NCBI GenBank assembly: GCA_001600455.1
Contig: BCKC01000010.1
Span: 998,144 to 1,062,143, forward strand
From: Endocalyx cinctus
Taxonomy: Eukaryota > Ascomycota > Sordariomycetes > Amphisphaeriales > Apiosporaceae
Direction of reading: 5' to 3'
DNA: 64,000 nucleotides
In this document: in pieces, positions 23,138 through 33,563 of the stretch
Numbering within the stretch: the first letter of the stretch is position 1
How the letters are laid out: each line of letters opens with the position of its first letter
Position numbers and translations under genes: made by a program
The notes under the pieces: generated by a model
What the model was told of the DNA's origin: nothing
The model's input: the letters and a program-made list of their open reading frames with translations, nothing else
Databases searched by the model: none

Positions 23138-24583
23138 CTATAGCATTGATTTATTTTTCAAATTTTGTTCTGAAGTTTCTTGGGATGGGCTCAGCAGCAT
23201 TAGAATGTCTCTCAGATCAGATACCTCTTCTAACTTGTCTACCATCTCGATGAGCTTGTCCCGACTATCCAACCCAAGTTCTTCAGAAGAAAACTCCCAG
23301 CAGCGGCGGAACTTAGTTAAATGCTGTTCCCTACTTAACCGCCTCGTCGGACTTGCCAGCATCTGATCGCAGCTCCACTGGTGTACCTGGCCACGAGATG
23401 TCTTTATTTCAACGCTGACCGGCACAAGGGCATTGGGATTTTCTTGGCCATCTGATACCATTTTGATTCTTTTGGCGAGTTCATGTGTTGCCTTATCTGT
23501 CAACTCAGCGCCCCGATAATGTGCTAAATCGATTGTCCCATGCTGGATGACCTTGGCGCCTATGTAGGCCATACACAAACGTGCGTAATTAGGGGTAGGT
23601 TCAGGCTTATCCGGTCTCGCGCATAACCTTACGGTAACCGGCGGCCCGGTGATCGTCACCGACTCGATATCTTTCGGCCCCGATACTTGACTCATAAGAG
23701 ACATGATTCCCTCAATGCCACCGTGCGTCGCTCTGCCTGCCGGGAAGGGTTTGTGGCTAATCTCCGCGATAAGCCAGCGTTCTCCCTGCAACGCGGTCCG
23801 GGTCTCCTTCAAATCCCACGCATCCGGGCCCTCGAAAAGCGGAAGGTATCCGTACGGACCCTCGAACACGTCTCTCGCGCCGATGAAACCCGCGCGCGAG
23901 AGCTGGCAGGATTGCAGCGCGGCGCGGCTGTTCATCCCCACCTGCAGCGGCAGGGTGGTGCTGCCCTCGACGTGAGGTTGGAGGGTCCCGCTGGTCTGGG
24001 CGTACTGGATCCCGAAAGCCTGCACGAGATCCTCGCGGGACAAGCCCATCAGCCTCCCCACCGCGGCCGTCGCGCCGAACCCGCCCGCCGTGGCGGGGCG
24101 GAAGAACCGCATCGCCGACCTCGACGCGATCCCCAGCCCCGCCGAGACGTTGACGCCGACGGCGCAGGCGGTGATCAGCTCGCGGCCGGAAATCGCGACG
24201 CCGGCGGAGCTCTCGGCGTACGCCAAGACGGCGGGTAATAAGGTCGCGAGCGGGTGCAGGACGGCGCCTTCGTGCACGCAGTCGTACTCCTGGCAGTGCA
24301 CTTGGTAAGCGTTAGCTAGCGCCGCCACGCCGGCCGGAACCCGCCGACGGCGGCCCCAGAGGGTCGCCTCGTCGCCGGCGCCCCATTGTGAGGCGGCTTC
24401 GATGATCTTGTCCGCTCCGAAAGCAGATGAGCCGGTGATTCCGACGCCTAGCGTGTCCAAAATGAACACTTTTGCCTGGGCTATGGCGTCGGACGTGAGG
24501 TCTTCGTATTTTGTGTTGAGCGCATGATCAGCGAATTCTTCAGATAGGAGTAAGACCTCCGCTGGAGCTGCATTATTAGTCAT
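23138..24583 (-). CDS. MmgE/PrpD family protein (2-methylcitrate dehydratase/aconitate-decarboxylase-like)
   Basis: Uninterrupted 481-aa frame. The MmgE/PrpD fold is recognisable throughout: the N-terminal helical part with ILDTLGVGITGS, the HCQEYDCVHEGAVLHP segment (His/Asp residues of the active-site region), GGFGATAAVGRLMGLS, QYAQTSGTLQPHVEGS, KPFPAGRATHGGIEG, and a C-terminal domain ending in DKLIEMVDKLEEV. Characterised relatives act on small di- and tricarboxylates (2-methylcitrate dehydratase, cis-aconitate decarboxylase, iminodisuccinate epimerase). Which reaction applies cannot be told. The gene's 5' half (about 23.7-24.5 kb) is much richer in GC than its 3' half. It shares strand with the Dal5-like transporter downstream, giving a likely uptake plus catabolism pair. 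Confidence 0.9.
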   Translation of the reverse strand: MTNNAAPAEVLLLSEEFADHALNTKYEDLTSDAIAQAKVFILDTLGVGITGSSAFGADKIIEAASQWGAGDEATLWGRRRRVPAGVAALANAYQVHCQEYDCVHEGAVLHPLATLLPAVLAYAESSAGVAISGRELITACAVGVNVSAGLGIASRSAMRFFRPATAGGFGATAAVGRLMGLSREDLVQAFGIQYAQTSGTLQPHVEGSTTLPLQVGMNSRAALQSCQLSRAGFIGARDVFEGPYGYLPLFEGPDAWDLKETRTALQGERWLIAEISHKPFPAGRATHGGIEGIMSLMSQVSGPKDIESVTITGPPVTVRLCARPDKPEPTPNYARLCMAYIGAKVIQHGTIDLAHYRGAELTDKATHELAKRIKMVSDGQENPNALVPVSVEIKTSRGQVHQWSCDQMLASPTRRLSREQHLTKFRRCWEFSSEELGLDSRDKLIEMVDKLEEVSDLRDILMLLSPSQETSEQNLKNKSML

Positions 24584-26151
24584 GACGCCGAATTTTTGTC
24601 TAAATCATGAGAACACTGAGAGTTTTGACTGCGATAACTATTTAGTGGCAAATTGACAGTTTAAATGTTGTAAATTGGCTGTCGAGCAAAATATGTGCTA
24701 CTCCAGGTACCGAATTCTCGGACTGCATCGTAGGATTAGGAGAAAAGCCGGATGAAGATAGAAGTATCACGTAACGGATCATATTCCCTGCCATGTGGAG
24801 GGTGATACGGAGCTGTTTAGTGGTCAAATACCATGTGGATCATCGGTTCCAGGCTTTGTAGCCGCCGGGGCTTCCGATAACCCCTACCCACCTGCCACCC
24901 TGCCACCTTATCCCATCTGAAGATGAATGGCCAGGGGCTATAAATGAATTTGGTCATTCGGCGCGAAAAAGGTGGCTTAAAGGCTGCAGGAGTGAGACGG
25001 ATGGTCAAATTAGAGATCGCTTAAGTAGGCGACACAAACATGTATGATGACTCATTGTCTCAAGGTAAAGTTATTGGTACCAACTCCAGCCGCCGCCTAG
25101 CAAGGACGGTGTTAGACCGTATATCTGGTGTTTAAAAGTGCACTCCATCTCCTAATTATGGTAAAGTTATTTAATTACATCATCTTCTCCAGATCGTCTC
25201 ATTCTACGAGCCTACAACTCCATGACTTATAAGTCTCTAACAAGTTACCGTTTCTCCTTGGATCTAAAGGACGCCGACGCTTTCCTATACCTGGTGATCA
25301 TCTCCGTCATGATTGTTTTGCGTCGAGAAAAAAAAGGAAAAGGAGAGTGCCAGTTACGAAAGGTACCATTCAAGAGTTCCACGGCCTTACAAATAATAGG
25401 ATACATCTTAAGGCTCCTTGTCGAACAGAGGCCAAAAGCTCCTGGTCGTAGATTTCCCCAGCATGAAGGAAAAGCACATACAATAAGAAAATCGTCCACC
25501 AAAGTCTTCAAGGGCCCAACCTGCATATCAGCTCATCAACAAAAATGGGGATTGTATAATATGGTGTTTAGTTTTACAACTCACACAGCTCGCTACTTAA
25601 GTACTTAAGTATTTTAGATGAGGGAGCAGTGGAGTTAGTGGAATGAGTGGCACTCCCTAGTCCCTAAGCTCCGTACTATACTATATAACAAGGGTATTTA
25701 TAGTGGACTAGCAGGCTTGGCGGCGTTTAATCCACGCAGCCTGGCAGCCCACGATGCGGTACGGTGTTACACTACGACTGACCAAACCGCTCTGGATAGA
25801 GCTGACTACATACATATAAATATACCTGATGTTTATTAAAACATTTGGTTCATTTAGCAGTCTAACTAGTTAGTACCTGAAGTGGCTTGGGAGGCAGTCT
25901 TAAAGTCATGATGTCTACGAATAGGCGTAGTTAATTAACTAACCCCTGAATCGGACTGTTACCGTGCCGCTTAATTAGTTGCGGAATCCAAACCCAGCGC
26001 TTGGTTTTTATTACTTCTGCTTTCCAGACATTTATATCATTCTGGTAGTGGTATTAGTTACGTCACGGCAGCTGTACTGGGAGCATACCATTCGATACAT
26101 AACGGATTTTCATGAATATTTCTTCTAATAATAAGGTTGAGGAAGGAAGGG

Positions 26152-26175
26152 AAGTAAGTAAGTAAGTAAGTAAGT
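26152..26175. repeat. AAGT microsatellite
   Basis: Six tandem AAGT units, next to the LTR-like remnant. Confidence 0.8.
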
Positions 26176-26273
26176 GTAGGAGAATGGGGGCATATTGGAG
26201 TGTAGAGCGGCGCAGTTACGTAGACGGAACTTAGTAGTGAGACAGGGGTATATTTTAAGAGCCGAATAATGAT

Positions 26274-26408
26274 TGCATTAAGTCTTAACCTTCTATTCTA
26301 TCTATTTAGGGCGGAAGCCCTCCCTTACATAGACGTATCCTGCTGGGGCTAGCCAGATGGTAGCCGCAGACGTGAACCATAGTCCCCGTGATATCTAAGA
26401 CCCTGACA
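26274..26408 (-). mobile_element. Solo-LTR-like remnant, copy 2
   Basis: Read on the minus strand this 135-bp TG...CA segment starts TGTCAGGGTCTT and aligns end to end with 2085-2218, sharing GTCTGCGGCTA and the ACGTCTATGTAAGGGAGGG block. It is in opposite orientation to copy 1, 24 kb away. No flanking coding domains of a retroelement are present. Confidence 0.5.
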
Positions 26409-26743
26409 GTAAATAAGTGAGAAGGTACGAACGCTTGAAGATAAGTATTCAAATAAATACCTAAGGAGAGGAAAATTTCATGATATAAAGTGTGTGCTTG
26501 GTATGCTCCAACCAGATCATTGCCATTATTATTTGTAGTAATTAACTGTACAAAGTCAGAACTCGCAAAAACATTGATAAAATTCCATATAATTCCTTGT
26601 TAAGACTCCCTTGGCCTGTATCTGCGCACGTATGATCATGACTGACACTCCTAGCAAGACTAACCTCTCGAATCGTATCCAATTCCGTGATATGACACAA
26701 CAAACTAGGCCCGTCTTTCAATGGACAAGCGGGGTTAGGTGTT

Positions 26744-27068
26744 TTAATGTTTCCGTTGTTGACTCTGATCCCACGCCTTGTCGAATTTCTCAATATTTTC
26801 TCTAGCCTGGCGACACTTCTCCGATTTCAATTCGTTCTCACTGGTACGACGCCCTTGTTTATTCTCATATCCCAGTTCGACAGCACGATTTGAAAACGGA
26901 CTGTCTCCATTTATATACCCAGAAATCGCTAGAGAGCCACCATGGTTACTAAATAATATATTAGCTCATATAATTCAATGAGGCTTATATAACTTCGAAC
27001 CTGATGCTGCCGCTAGAGGGTAATTTATGATATTGGGGAAATTGAACTGCTGCTGGGTTCGAAGCCAT
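26744..27068 (-). CDS. Small two-exon orphan protein, 90 aa
   Basis: Two minus-strand exons (27068-27001 and 26948-26744) with a 52-bp GT...TAG intron join in phase to 90 aa, starting MASNPAAVQFPQYHKLPSSG. The middle is Gly/Ser/Asn-rich. The last 45 residues are highly charged and helix-like (ENKQGRRTSENELKSEK, then QARENIEKFDKAWDQSQQ), so a coiled-coil or disordered basic/acidic tail is likely. The ATG at 27068 has CAACAATGG context and a TATATAAA lies about 155 bp upstream on this strand; an in-frame ATG at 27194 would add 42 residues. No signal peptide or known domain. The donor GTTCGA is weak. Both exons have coding-like composition in otherwise AT-rich DNA, which is the main support. Confidence 0.55.
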
Positions 27069-28092
27069 TGTTGCTTTGTTGTCTATAAATGTGATGTATA
27101 ATAAAGCGAAGCTTTCACTGAATAGTTTATGCGAAGAGCGATCAGGGTCCTCGTAGGCTGAGTACGGATGGGAGTGTGCTTGATTGAAAGGCATGAGAAC
27201 TTGAATGAGACTTATGGTGATTTATATAAATTTCTTGATTATCATCTATCCTATAATTCTATAGTGATATAGATGTTTCCTTCTTCCAGTCATCGTNTNT
27301 TCTTCGTTTTTTTTTTTTTTTGGCTCTACAGCTATTCGAAGAATGAAACTGTTGATATTTGCCCTTTTTGCTTTGATAAGTTAAGGTGACAAAAACTTTG
27401 TACAAAAAATGCAGGTTAAAATTATATTGTACCTGGATTAGCCATGCTCCACGGCCACGCCGCTCCAAAATTCCGTATCCTAGTATTGATACAAGTATAC
27501 TTATCCCCCATATTGTACAATTAATATGCTACGCACGCAAGAATAATACCCATCTAACAAATAGGCGACACAAGAACGGGTTCAATTAATTATCCAATCA
27601 CGATACATGTAACTACATAATTTATGCAGCACAGATAAGCCAGTGTTCCATTATCGAAAAGGAGGGCCAAAAAATGAAAAGGGGGGGCCAAAATATGCAG
27701 TGAGGGGACAAAATCAATACGGAAGGGATGGACAAAATTCGTAAAGAGGGGACAAAATTAAGGCGAGCGGATCAGCAAAGGGGGCCAAAAAGTAGAATGA
27801 GGCGATTATTCAGGCATCTAACGAGGCAACCAAAAACCTTTCGATTCGCACATCTAGTTAATCATCTCTAGAAATATATTTAATCAAACCAGCCCATCAG
27901 ATATGAAATTTCAGTTGATCTTCTCATTTCACATCCGCAAATTACTTGTTGGCATTAGCAAGAGTATGAGCGCTTCTTCGTGACTTCTTCTAAGTATAAG
28001 TTGTGGCATTCGAGTGCTTTCTCTTAATACTATCAGGTTCCTTCTCGGTGTATTCGCTCTTAAGATTCATATACCTTATCATCATATACAAC
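27069..28092. other. Intergenic with purine-rich tandem motif array
   Basis: Contains undetermined bases at 27297 and 27299 next to a T-run, a GGGGMCAAAA-type array at 27661-27835, and the 5' flank of the Clr5/ankyrin gene. Confidence 0.6.
27661..27835 (+). repeat. Imperfect array of GGGG(C/A)CAAAA motifs
   Basis: At least six copies of a core G-rich run followed by CCAAAA or ACAAAA start at about 27661, 27680, 27702, 27725, 27746 and 27779, with a weaker one near 27824. Spacing is roughly 20-33 bp. Linkers differ. It lies 260-430 bp before the start codon of the ankyrin gene. Confidence 0.7.
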
Positions 28093-31000
28093 ATGATCCA
28101 AAGGCGAAAGAACCTCAAACCTCACGAATGGAAATTGATTGCGGAAGAAGTCAACAAATTAAAACTTGATGGCAAGCAATACGAGATTCGTTTCCAGGAC
28201 CAAGTTATAGATGGGAATCGATTACGACGAGCTAAGAAATATGCGAAATCTCAAGCCCGAGACTCCGGTAGATCAATTACCCGTGGTCAGTAGTTTTTAA
28301 AATAATGTTCGATTAATATTTACACATAAACTAATTAAAGTTTTGAACTTAGCTGTCCAGAAAACCTACCCCAATCTTCCATCTGTGAAGATTTTTGCTA
28401 GAGGAAATGATGGAGCCTGGTATCTGCATATAGACATGGCGCACAGCATGCCTACTTCGACACGAGGTCAAGAAGCTTGTGAACGTTCAAGCAATGACGT
28501 TACATCCTCTTCTCAGCTTTTGAGAAATAACAATCATACCGATCCTCTAGTGGTAACAGAAGATTTCTCCATGGTAGTAAGCCCTTCGATGCAATTCGAC
28601 GATGGAGAAGTGTTTGCCACAATTTCAGGATCTCCCCCAAGAAACGCACTTGACTCTCCGCAGCAGCTATTGCGTGCGACTTTCCGCGAAAATGAAGAGT
28701 TGCAGCAAGAATATGTCTCAGGACATAATTCTTTAGCCAATCCTGACGGTATTGTTCCCGGCTCACCAGGTCAATTCGTACTCCCTCTACAGGTCACAAA
28801 ACCGGATTGGTATCCCATCCTTCTCAAATTACCGTCATCTGGATTTGTCCGCGATCTCAGCCAACGTGGTATGTATTTCATCAACGAAAGGGATGTTAGA
28901 AAAGAGGACACTATAATTTATAACTAATTATATTTGTAGGGCTTTATATAGACAAATTCACACCGCAGCGAAGTGGAGATGACAGAATCACAGCTGGTCA
29001 TTTCCCACTAATACCCACTGGACTATTCCTCTCAGATGTTCGAGACACGCTGATAGAACGGGAAGAGCATGGAGAACATGAAATGAGAACAAGTTATATG
29101 ATATCGCAACGCAATAAAGCTACCAGTATAGCTTCCGCCATGAGGTTGTTGAAGAATATGGTGGCTACAGAGCAATATACCATGCCAATCACCGATACGA
29201 ACAGCATACTCATATCAAACGACGAAATACTTCGAACAAGCTTCAACCGCCGTTTATTGGCTGCAGCGGCCAACGGCTTTGCTGGCTTCCACGGCCTGTC
29301 TACTGAAATTATCCTGAGATATCTTAGTAGATTTGGGGATCTCGTGCCTCTATTTACCCAAATTCTCCAGTCAAGCTCCGGTTATACTTCTAAAGCCCTC
29401 GCGGAAAATATCTTTCAAGCGTCCTTGAAAGCTGGGAATGTATCTGTTATTAGGAGACTACTGGCAACTAAGCTGATCGACATTAACAGAACACCAATAA
29501 TTACCAATTTCGGGAACTTCACCCCGATTGAAATGGCCGCCTATCTTTTGAATACAGAACTTGTTGAACTATTCCTTGCCGTTGGAGCAGACGTAAAAAA
29601 GTCTTACAGATATACTACTCCATCTGGTGAAACAATACAAAAAGGAGCCATTCACTGCGTCTTCATGTACGACCAACTCCGGTATTATATGCCTTTTGGA
29701 TTCGAGGAAGCGGAACGGGGACCTCGCGGTAATGCATTCGAAGTCGCTCGAATGCTTCTACGCGCCGGGTTATCCATAGACCACATCGATTTTCATAGAG
29801 TGTTTGATGTCATGGGTAAACCATACTCCCAGGAATTGCTTTACTTGGTTGGGTTTGAAGCAGCGCAGTCAAATCACGCTATATTTCTCAACTGTGATGA
29901 TTTGTACCGATTTATGTGTTTCATAAATGATGAGGATGCATTAATACATATTTTCCACGAGTTGTTTGAGAGATGCGAATCCTCGTGTTCAGGATCGTGC
30001 CTATCTTCCCAGAACTTTGCACTCGGCGTGGCTCTCATTGAATCTGCCAAGAAAGGCTACCTTCGACTTTTTAATTTTCTATCAGAACAACACCAAGCAA
30101 CTCAACCCTACATGCTTCTCACAGCATCCATTTTTGGTGGTAATGATCGCATCATTCGGAGGGCATTATTACTAGAGCCTGATCTCCATGCTCCTGCGCA
30201 TATCATCCAAGGCAGTTATTGGTGGGATGAAAAAAAAAAGGAACACGGCATATTCTACGTCGTATTCTGCAGCAATCGAGAAAGAAAACTATCCACTCGT
30301 TGACAAGATAGAACGAGCAGGAAAATCGATAGATCTCAGCACGGGGAACCGCTTCAATCCCGCAATATCTGCAGCAGCCAGGATTGGAAACTTTCACATA
30401 ATAAAGAGGATTATACAGCGGTCTTCCAGTCCTCTGCCCACTGGTCTCTCCGAAGCACTTCGCATCACCTTAGAAAATCGACCTGTTTGCGAAGAGATTG
30501 CCTTATTTCTTATTCAAGCAGGTGCGATTATTAGAGAAGATGTACTCCACCTAGCGATTAAGGATAGAAATGAAAATATAGCTCTCATGATGCTAAGACA
30601 TGGAGTCACAACTGTGGGATTTGTGGCATATATTAATAAGAAAATTTTTCCTAGGGAACAAACCATTCTTGGCGCAGCTCTTGAATGGAACAACCAATCA
30701 GTTCTACAGGCTCTACGACTCGCCATGCCGACAGAAATCCTTCATCCTGAAGACCTTGAAGAGATTGTAGTGAAAGGGGATGTAGGCCGATTGACACACC
30801 TTTTTGATGATGGGCTTGTTACAAGCAAATGCCTAGTGGGTTATGAGAGTGATCGACTTACGTCGGAAGATTTATTTCAGAACGATTTGTCAATAATTGC
30901 GATCCGACACTCAAATTTCGACATGTTCTCGTTTATTTCTCAGTTCAATACTAGAAAAACAAGAGAAAACTTGATTTGGGGCATGAAAATGAAAGATCCC

Positions 31001-31945
31001 GAAATTATACAAGCTGTTTTGAATGTGGGATCATCAGACATTCGCTTACTTTCCGACGCTTGTTTGCATAAAGAAATTGTCGAGTCTCCAAAACTTATCA
31101 GAAATTTTCTGGAAACATTGAAGCGGAAATCGCTATACGGTGCTAAGGAATTCGCCACGGGAGCCCTTTGTGAAGCTATTCGGCTTGGACCTCGTGGTGA
31201 AGAATCAGTCAACATCATCATTGATTGTGACCTTATGAATATTAATCAGTTCCATTCTGAATTGCCATTCGAGGACTTTATGACACCTTTGGGAGTTGCA
31301 GTTTCTCTAGGTGAGCAATACCAGGAATATGGAGTACGCATCATCAAAAGACTCCTTCAATATGGAGCCAACCCAAACGGCATTGTTCACTGCAAGAACC
31401 AAAGAGACCCAGGACCAATTGATCCTAAAACCGCACTCCTTTATGCGATCGAAAAGGGATGTTACGAGGTAGTCCAGCTCCTTCTTGAAAAGAACGCCGA
31501 CATTAACACACCCGCGACTTTTGGCCGCAGACGTACCCCTTTACAGCAAGCAGTAGAGTACGGCAGTCACGAAATAATTAGGCTCCTCCTCAGCAGAGGA
31601 GCCGATATTAATGCACCAGCGGCTTTTCACGGAGGTGCGACGGCGTTGCAGCTGGCTGCTATATCTGGAGACTGGGTCATTGCACTGGAATTGCTAACAA
31701 GGGACGCAAAGCTAGATGAACCCCCGCCTGCAAAAGTCGATGGACGCTGGCCACTTGAAGGTGCAGCCGAACATGGACGCCTAGACATGATTAATTGGCT
31801 TTGGAATGTGGCCGGAGAAAAAGGCATGTGTTTTGATGAGGAGATGTGCCGGCGTGCGATGAAGTTCGCGTCGGATAACGGTCATTTTGCATGTGTGGAG
31901 TCGCTATCGGAGCTTTCGAGGGTACCTGCGACAGAATATCTATAG
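28093..31945 (+). CDS. Clr5-like N-terminal domain plus ankyrin repeats, frameshifted at an A10 run
   Basis: Exons 28093-28285, 28353-28868 and 28940-31945 encode about 1237 aa if one A of the ten at 30230-30239 is disregarded. As given, the first frame stops at 30303 and the second runs on to 31945. The N terminus (HEWKLIAEEVNKLKLDGKQY...) resembles the short Clr5-type domain that heads many fungal ankyrin proteins. Residues ~65-280 are low-complexity. From ~350 on, helical repeats build up, with clear ankyrin units near the C terminus (ALLYAIEKGCYEVVQLLLEK, PLQQAVEYGSHEIIRLLLSR, ALQLAAISGDWVIALELL). Clr5-ankyrin proteins are numerous and mostly uncharacterised. The shift could be an assembly error, a real mutation or transcript slippage. 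No NACHT, HET or kinase domain is present. Confidence 0.8.
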
Positions 31946-32169
31946 TAATAATTATACTAAGACGTCTCATAATCTGTCGAAATCTATAGTCCGTACACCC
32001 TAGTTTCATATCGGGCATCGTACATACTCGTGTGTTTGCGATCATCAAGTCAGTCTACCAAACAACAAGACAACAAGCTAACGAAAGAATTCAATCTTAA
32101 TATACGACTTATTTACTAGAGAAACACTGTAATGTAGATAGAGTTTATACCGTTGTAATAGTGTTGCCT

Positions 32170-32410
32170 AGCGCTTGCAGGGCTTTACAATGGGATCCTT
32201 TGGGGATCCCGCGCAAAAAAAAAAAATTGATTTAAAATTAATGCATATGCAAATTTGATGAATTTTAGAGGGGAAAAAAATCCGATAATGATTACTTTAT
32301 GATTGTTTTTTTTTTTTTTAACTCCCATAAAAATCCCATGGGACTCCCATGGGATCCCATAGGGGCATGGGATCTTGGCGGTGGGATGGGAATATAAAGC
32401 CCTAAGCGCT
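32170..32410. mobile_element. MITE-like element with terminal inverted repeats
   Basis: Left end AGCGCTTGCAGGGCTTTACA and right end, read inward on the other strand, AGCGCTTAGGGCTTTATA form imperfect terminal inverted repeats of about 20 bp. The 241-bp interior has A/T homopolymers and nested palindromes (GGGGATCCC, CCCATGGG repeated twice) and no coding capacity. A target-site duplication is not clear. Confidence 0.6.
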
Positions 32411-33033
32411 TGAATGGGTTCGATGAAAGAACGAGAGAAGAAAAAAGGTGTATCCCGCTACATATCACTAATCTTAAGCAGAGTCAGCTAATGAGATTGT
32501 TGAAAATTGAAATAGATGAAAATGTACAGAAATTTTTGATCATAATAATTTCGGTCGGCAATGGATTTCTCCGATTTTGGCTTTGTGATGTAATTAACAC
32601 TACGTCGGGATGGTGCTGTAACGATGGAATGACTCGAATTTCTATGCCTGTAAAATAACTACTATTGTCACGACCGAGCTTATGCGGAGTCACCCCAGTA
32701 TCGAGCAGCGAGCGAGGAGGAGCCGTTCTAAGTTGTCAAACGATGGATAAACTCGCGTTGAAAGATGGACGCCGGTTCGCGAAGCAAGTCAAGAGGCAAG
32801 AGGGTGGAGACGGTGGTTTATTGGTATGCGGCCTCCGCGATAATAACGATGTAATATCGGTCTACGCAGAATGAAACCCATCGCGTTTATACTAAGCCCT
32901 ACAGGGAGGAAAAAAGATTCACCGCGAGACGTAAATACCCGCATGCGTACACCCGACCGCCGTAGCTCTCGATCGTGCGTTAGTACCTAATGATATTTTT
33001 CGACGGGGAAGAGAGATGATCTACGTCATTTAC

Positions 33034-33102
33034 CAACTTAATCAGCACGTCGCAGCTGGAAGATACTCCCCATTGGTTAACTTAATCAGCATGGTGCAGC
33101 TG
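33034..33102. repeat. Duplicated 25-bp motif
   Basis: CAACTTAATCAGCACGTCGC... at 33034-33058 recurs as TAACTTAATCAGCATGGTGC... at 33078-33102, 44 bp apart and about 460 bp before the monooxygenase start. Confidence 0.6.
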
Positions 33103-33563
33103 AATTCCAGCTCGGATATAACTGGAAATCCCGGTATATGATTCAGGCTGTCCCGATGCCCACGGAGTAGAGGAAACGGCCGAGTTTTAGCCCACGAACT
33201 CACCCTTGCCATCGCACATGTGTACTCCGTCGCCTATGAATCATGGTCACGACTGTCAACTTCAAAGGGAGACTATGGGCTTGCCAAAATTGTTTCCAGG
33301 AAGCGAAATACCGACGTTACTTTGTCTTAAAAGAGTACAGGCGAAGGTTGATGACCCTACCTTAACGTTAAAGTGTATATATACTCGATGATTCCATGGT
33401 CAAGAACGACGATTGAAAACAGTACTCATCGATATTTTATTAGTTATCAGGATCTAAAGGTTATTCTACATTATCAAGATAGTATATATTTGCAACCTAG
33501 AGGCAGCTGAAAGATTGTTGATAGTTTACAAATATATCTCTAAAACCCCGTCCGAATTCCATC

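Larger units (their letters stand above)
24584..26743. other. Intergenic, with an LTR-like remnant and a microsatellite
   Basis: Holds the MmgE/PrpD promoter side, including CGG-N5-CCG at 24866-24876. A 128-codon frame at 25222-25608 (+), preceded by a C/T-rich leader, shows no family-like features and overlaps an equally open antisense frame, so it is not called. An (AAGT)n run lies at 26152-26175 and an LTR-like copy at 26274-26408. Confidence 0.45.
31946..33563. other. Intergenic with a MITE-like element and repeated motifs
   Basis: Contains a TIR element (32170-32410), a moderately GC-rich block at 32668-33000 of unknown origin, and a duplicated 25-bp motif at 33034 and 33078 upstream of the monooxygenase gene. 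No gene could be supported. Confidence 0.5.

Noticed and set aside
23687..24238. 183-codon Arg-rich frame opposite MmgE/PrpD
   Set aside because: Shadow of the GC-rich half of that gene.
25222..25608. 128-codon frame on + with a C/T-rich leader
   Set aside because: The antisense strand is equally open over most of it, no domain or signal is visible, and the sequence reads like chance. A transcript would change this.
27050..27070. GGGTTCGAAG, resembling a tRNA B box
   Set aside because: No matching A box or foldable cloverleaf; it overlaps the start region of the two-exon gene.
32668..33000. GC-richer block starting TGTCACGACC, like some gypsy LTR ends
   Set aside because: No matching 3' end, second copy or retroelement domain could be found, so not called as an LTR.
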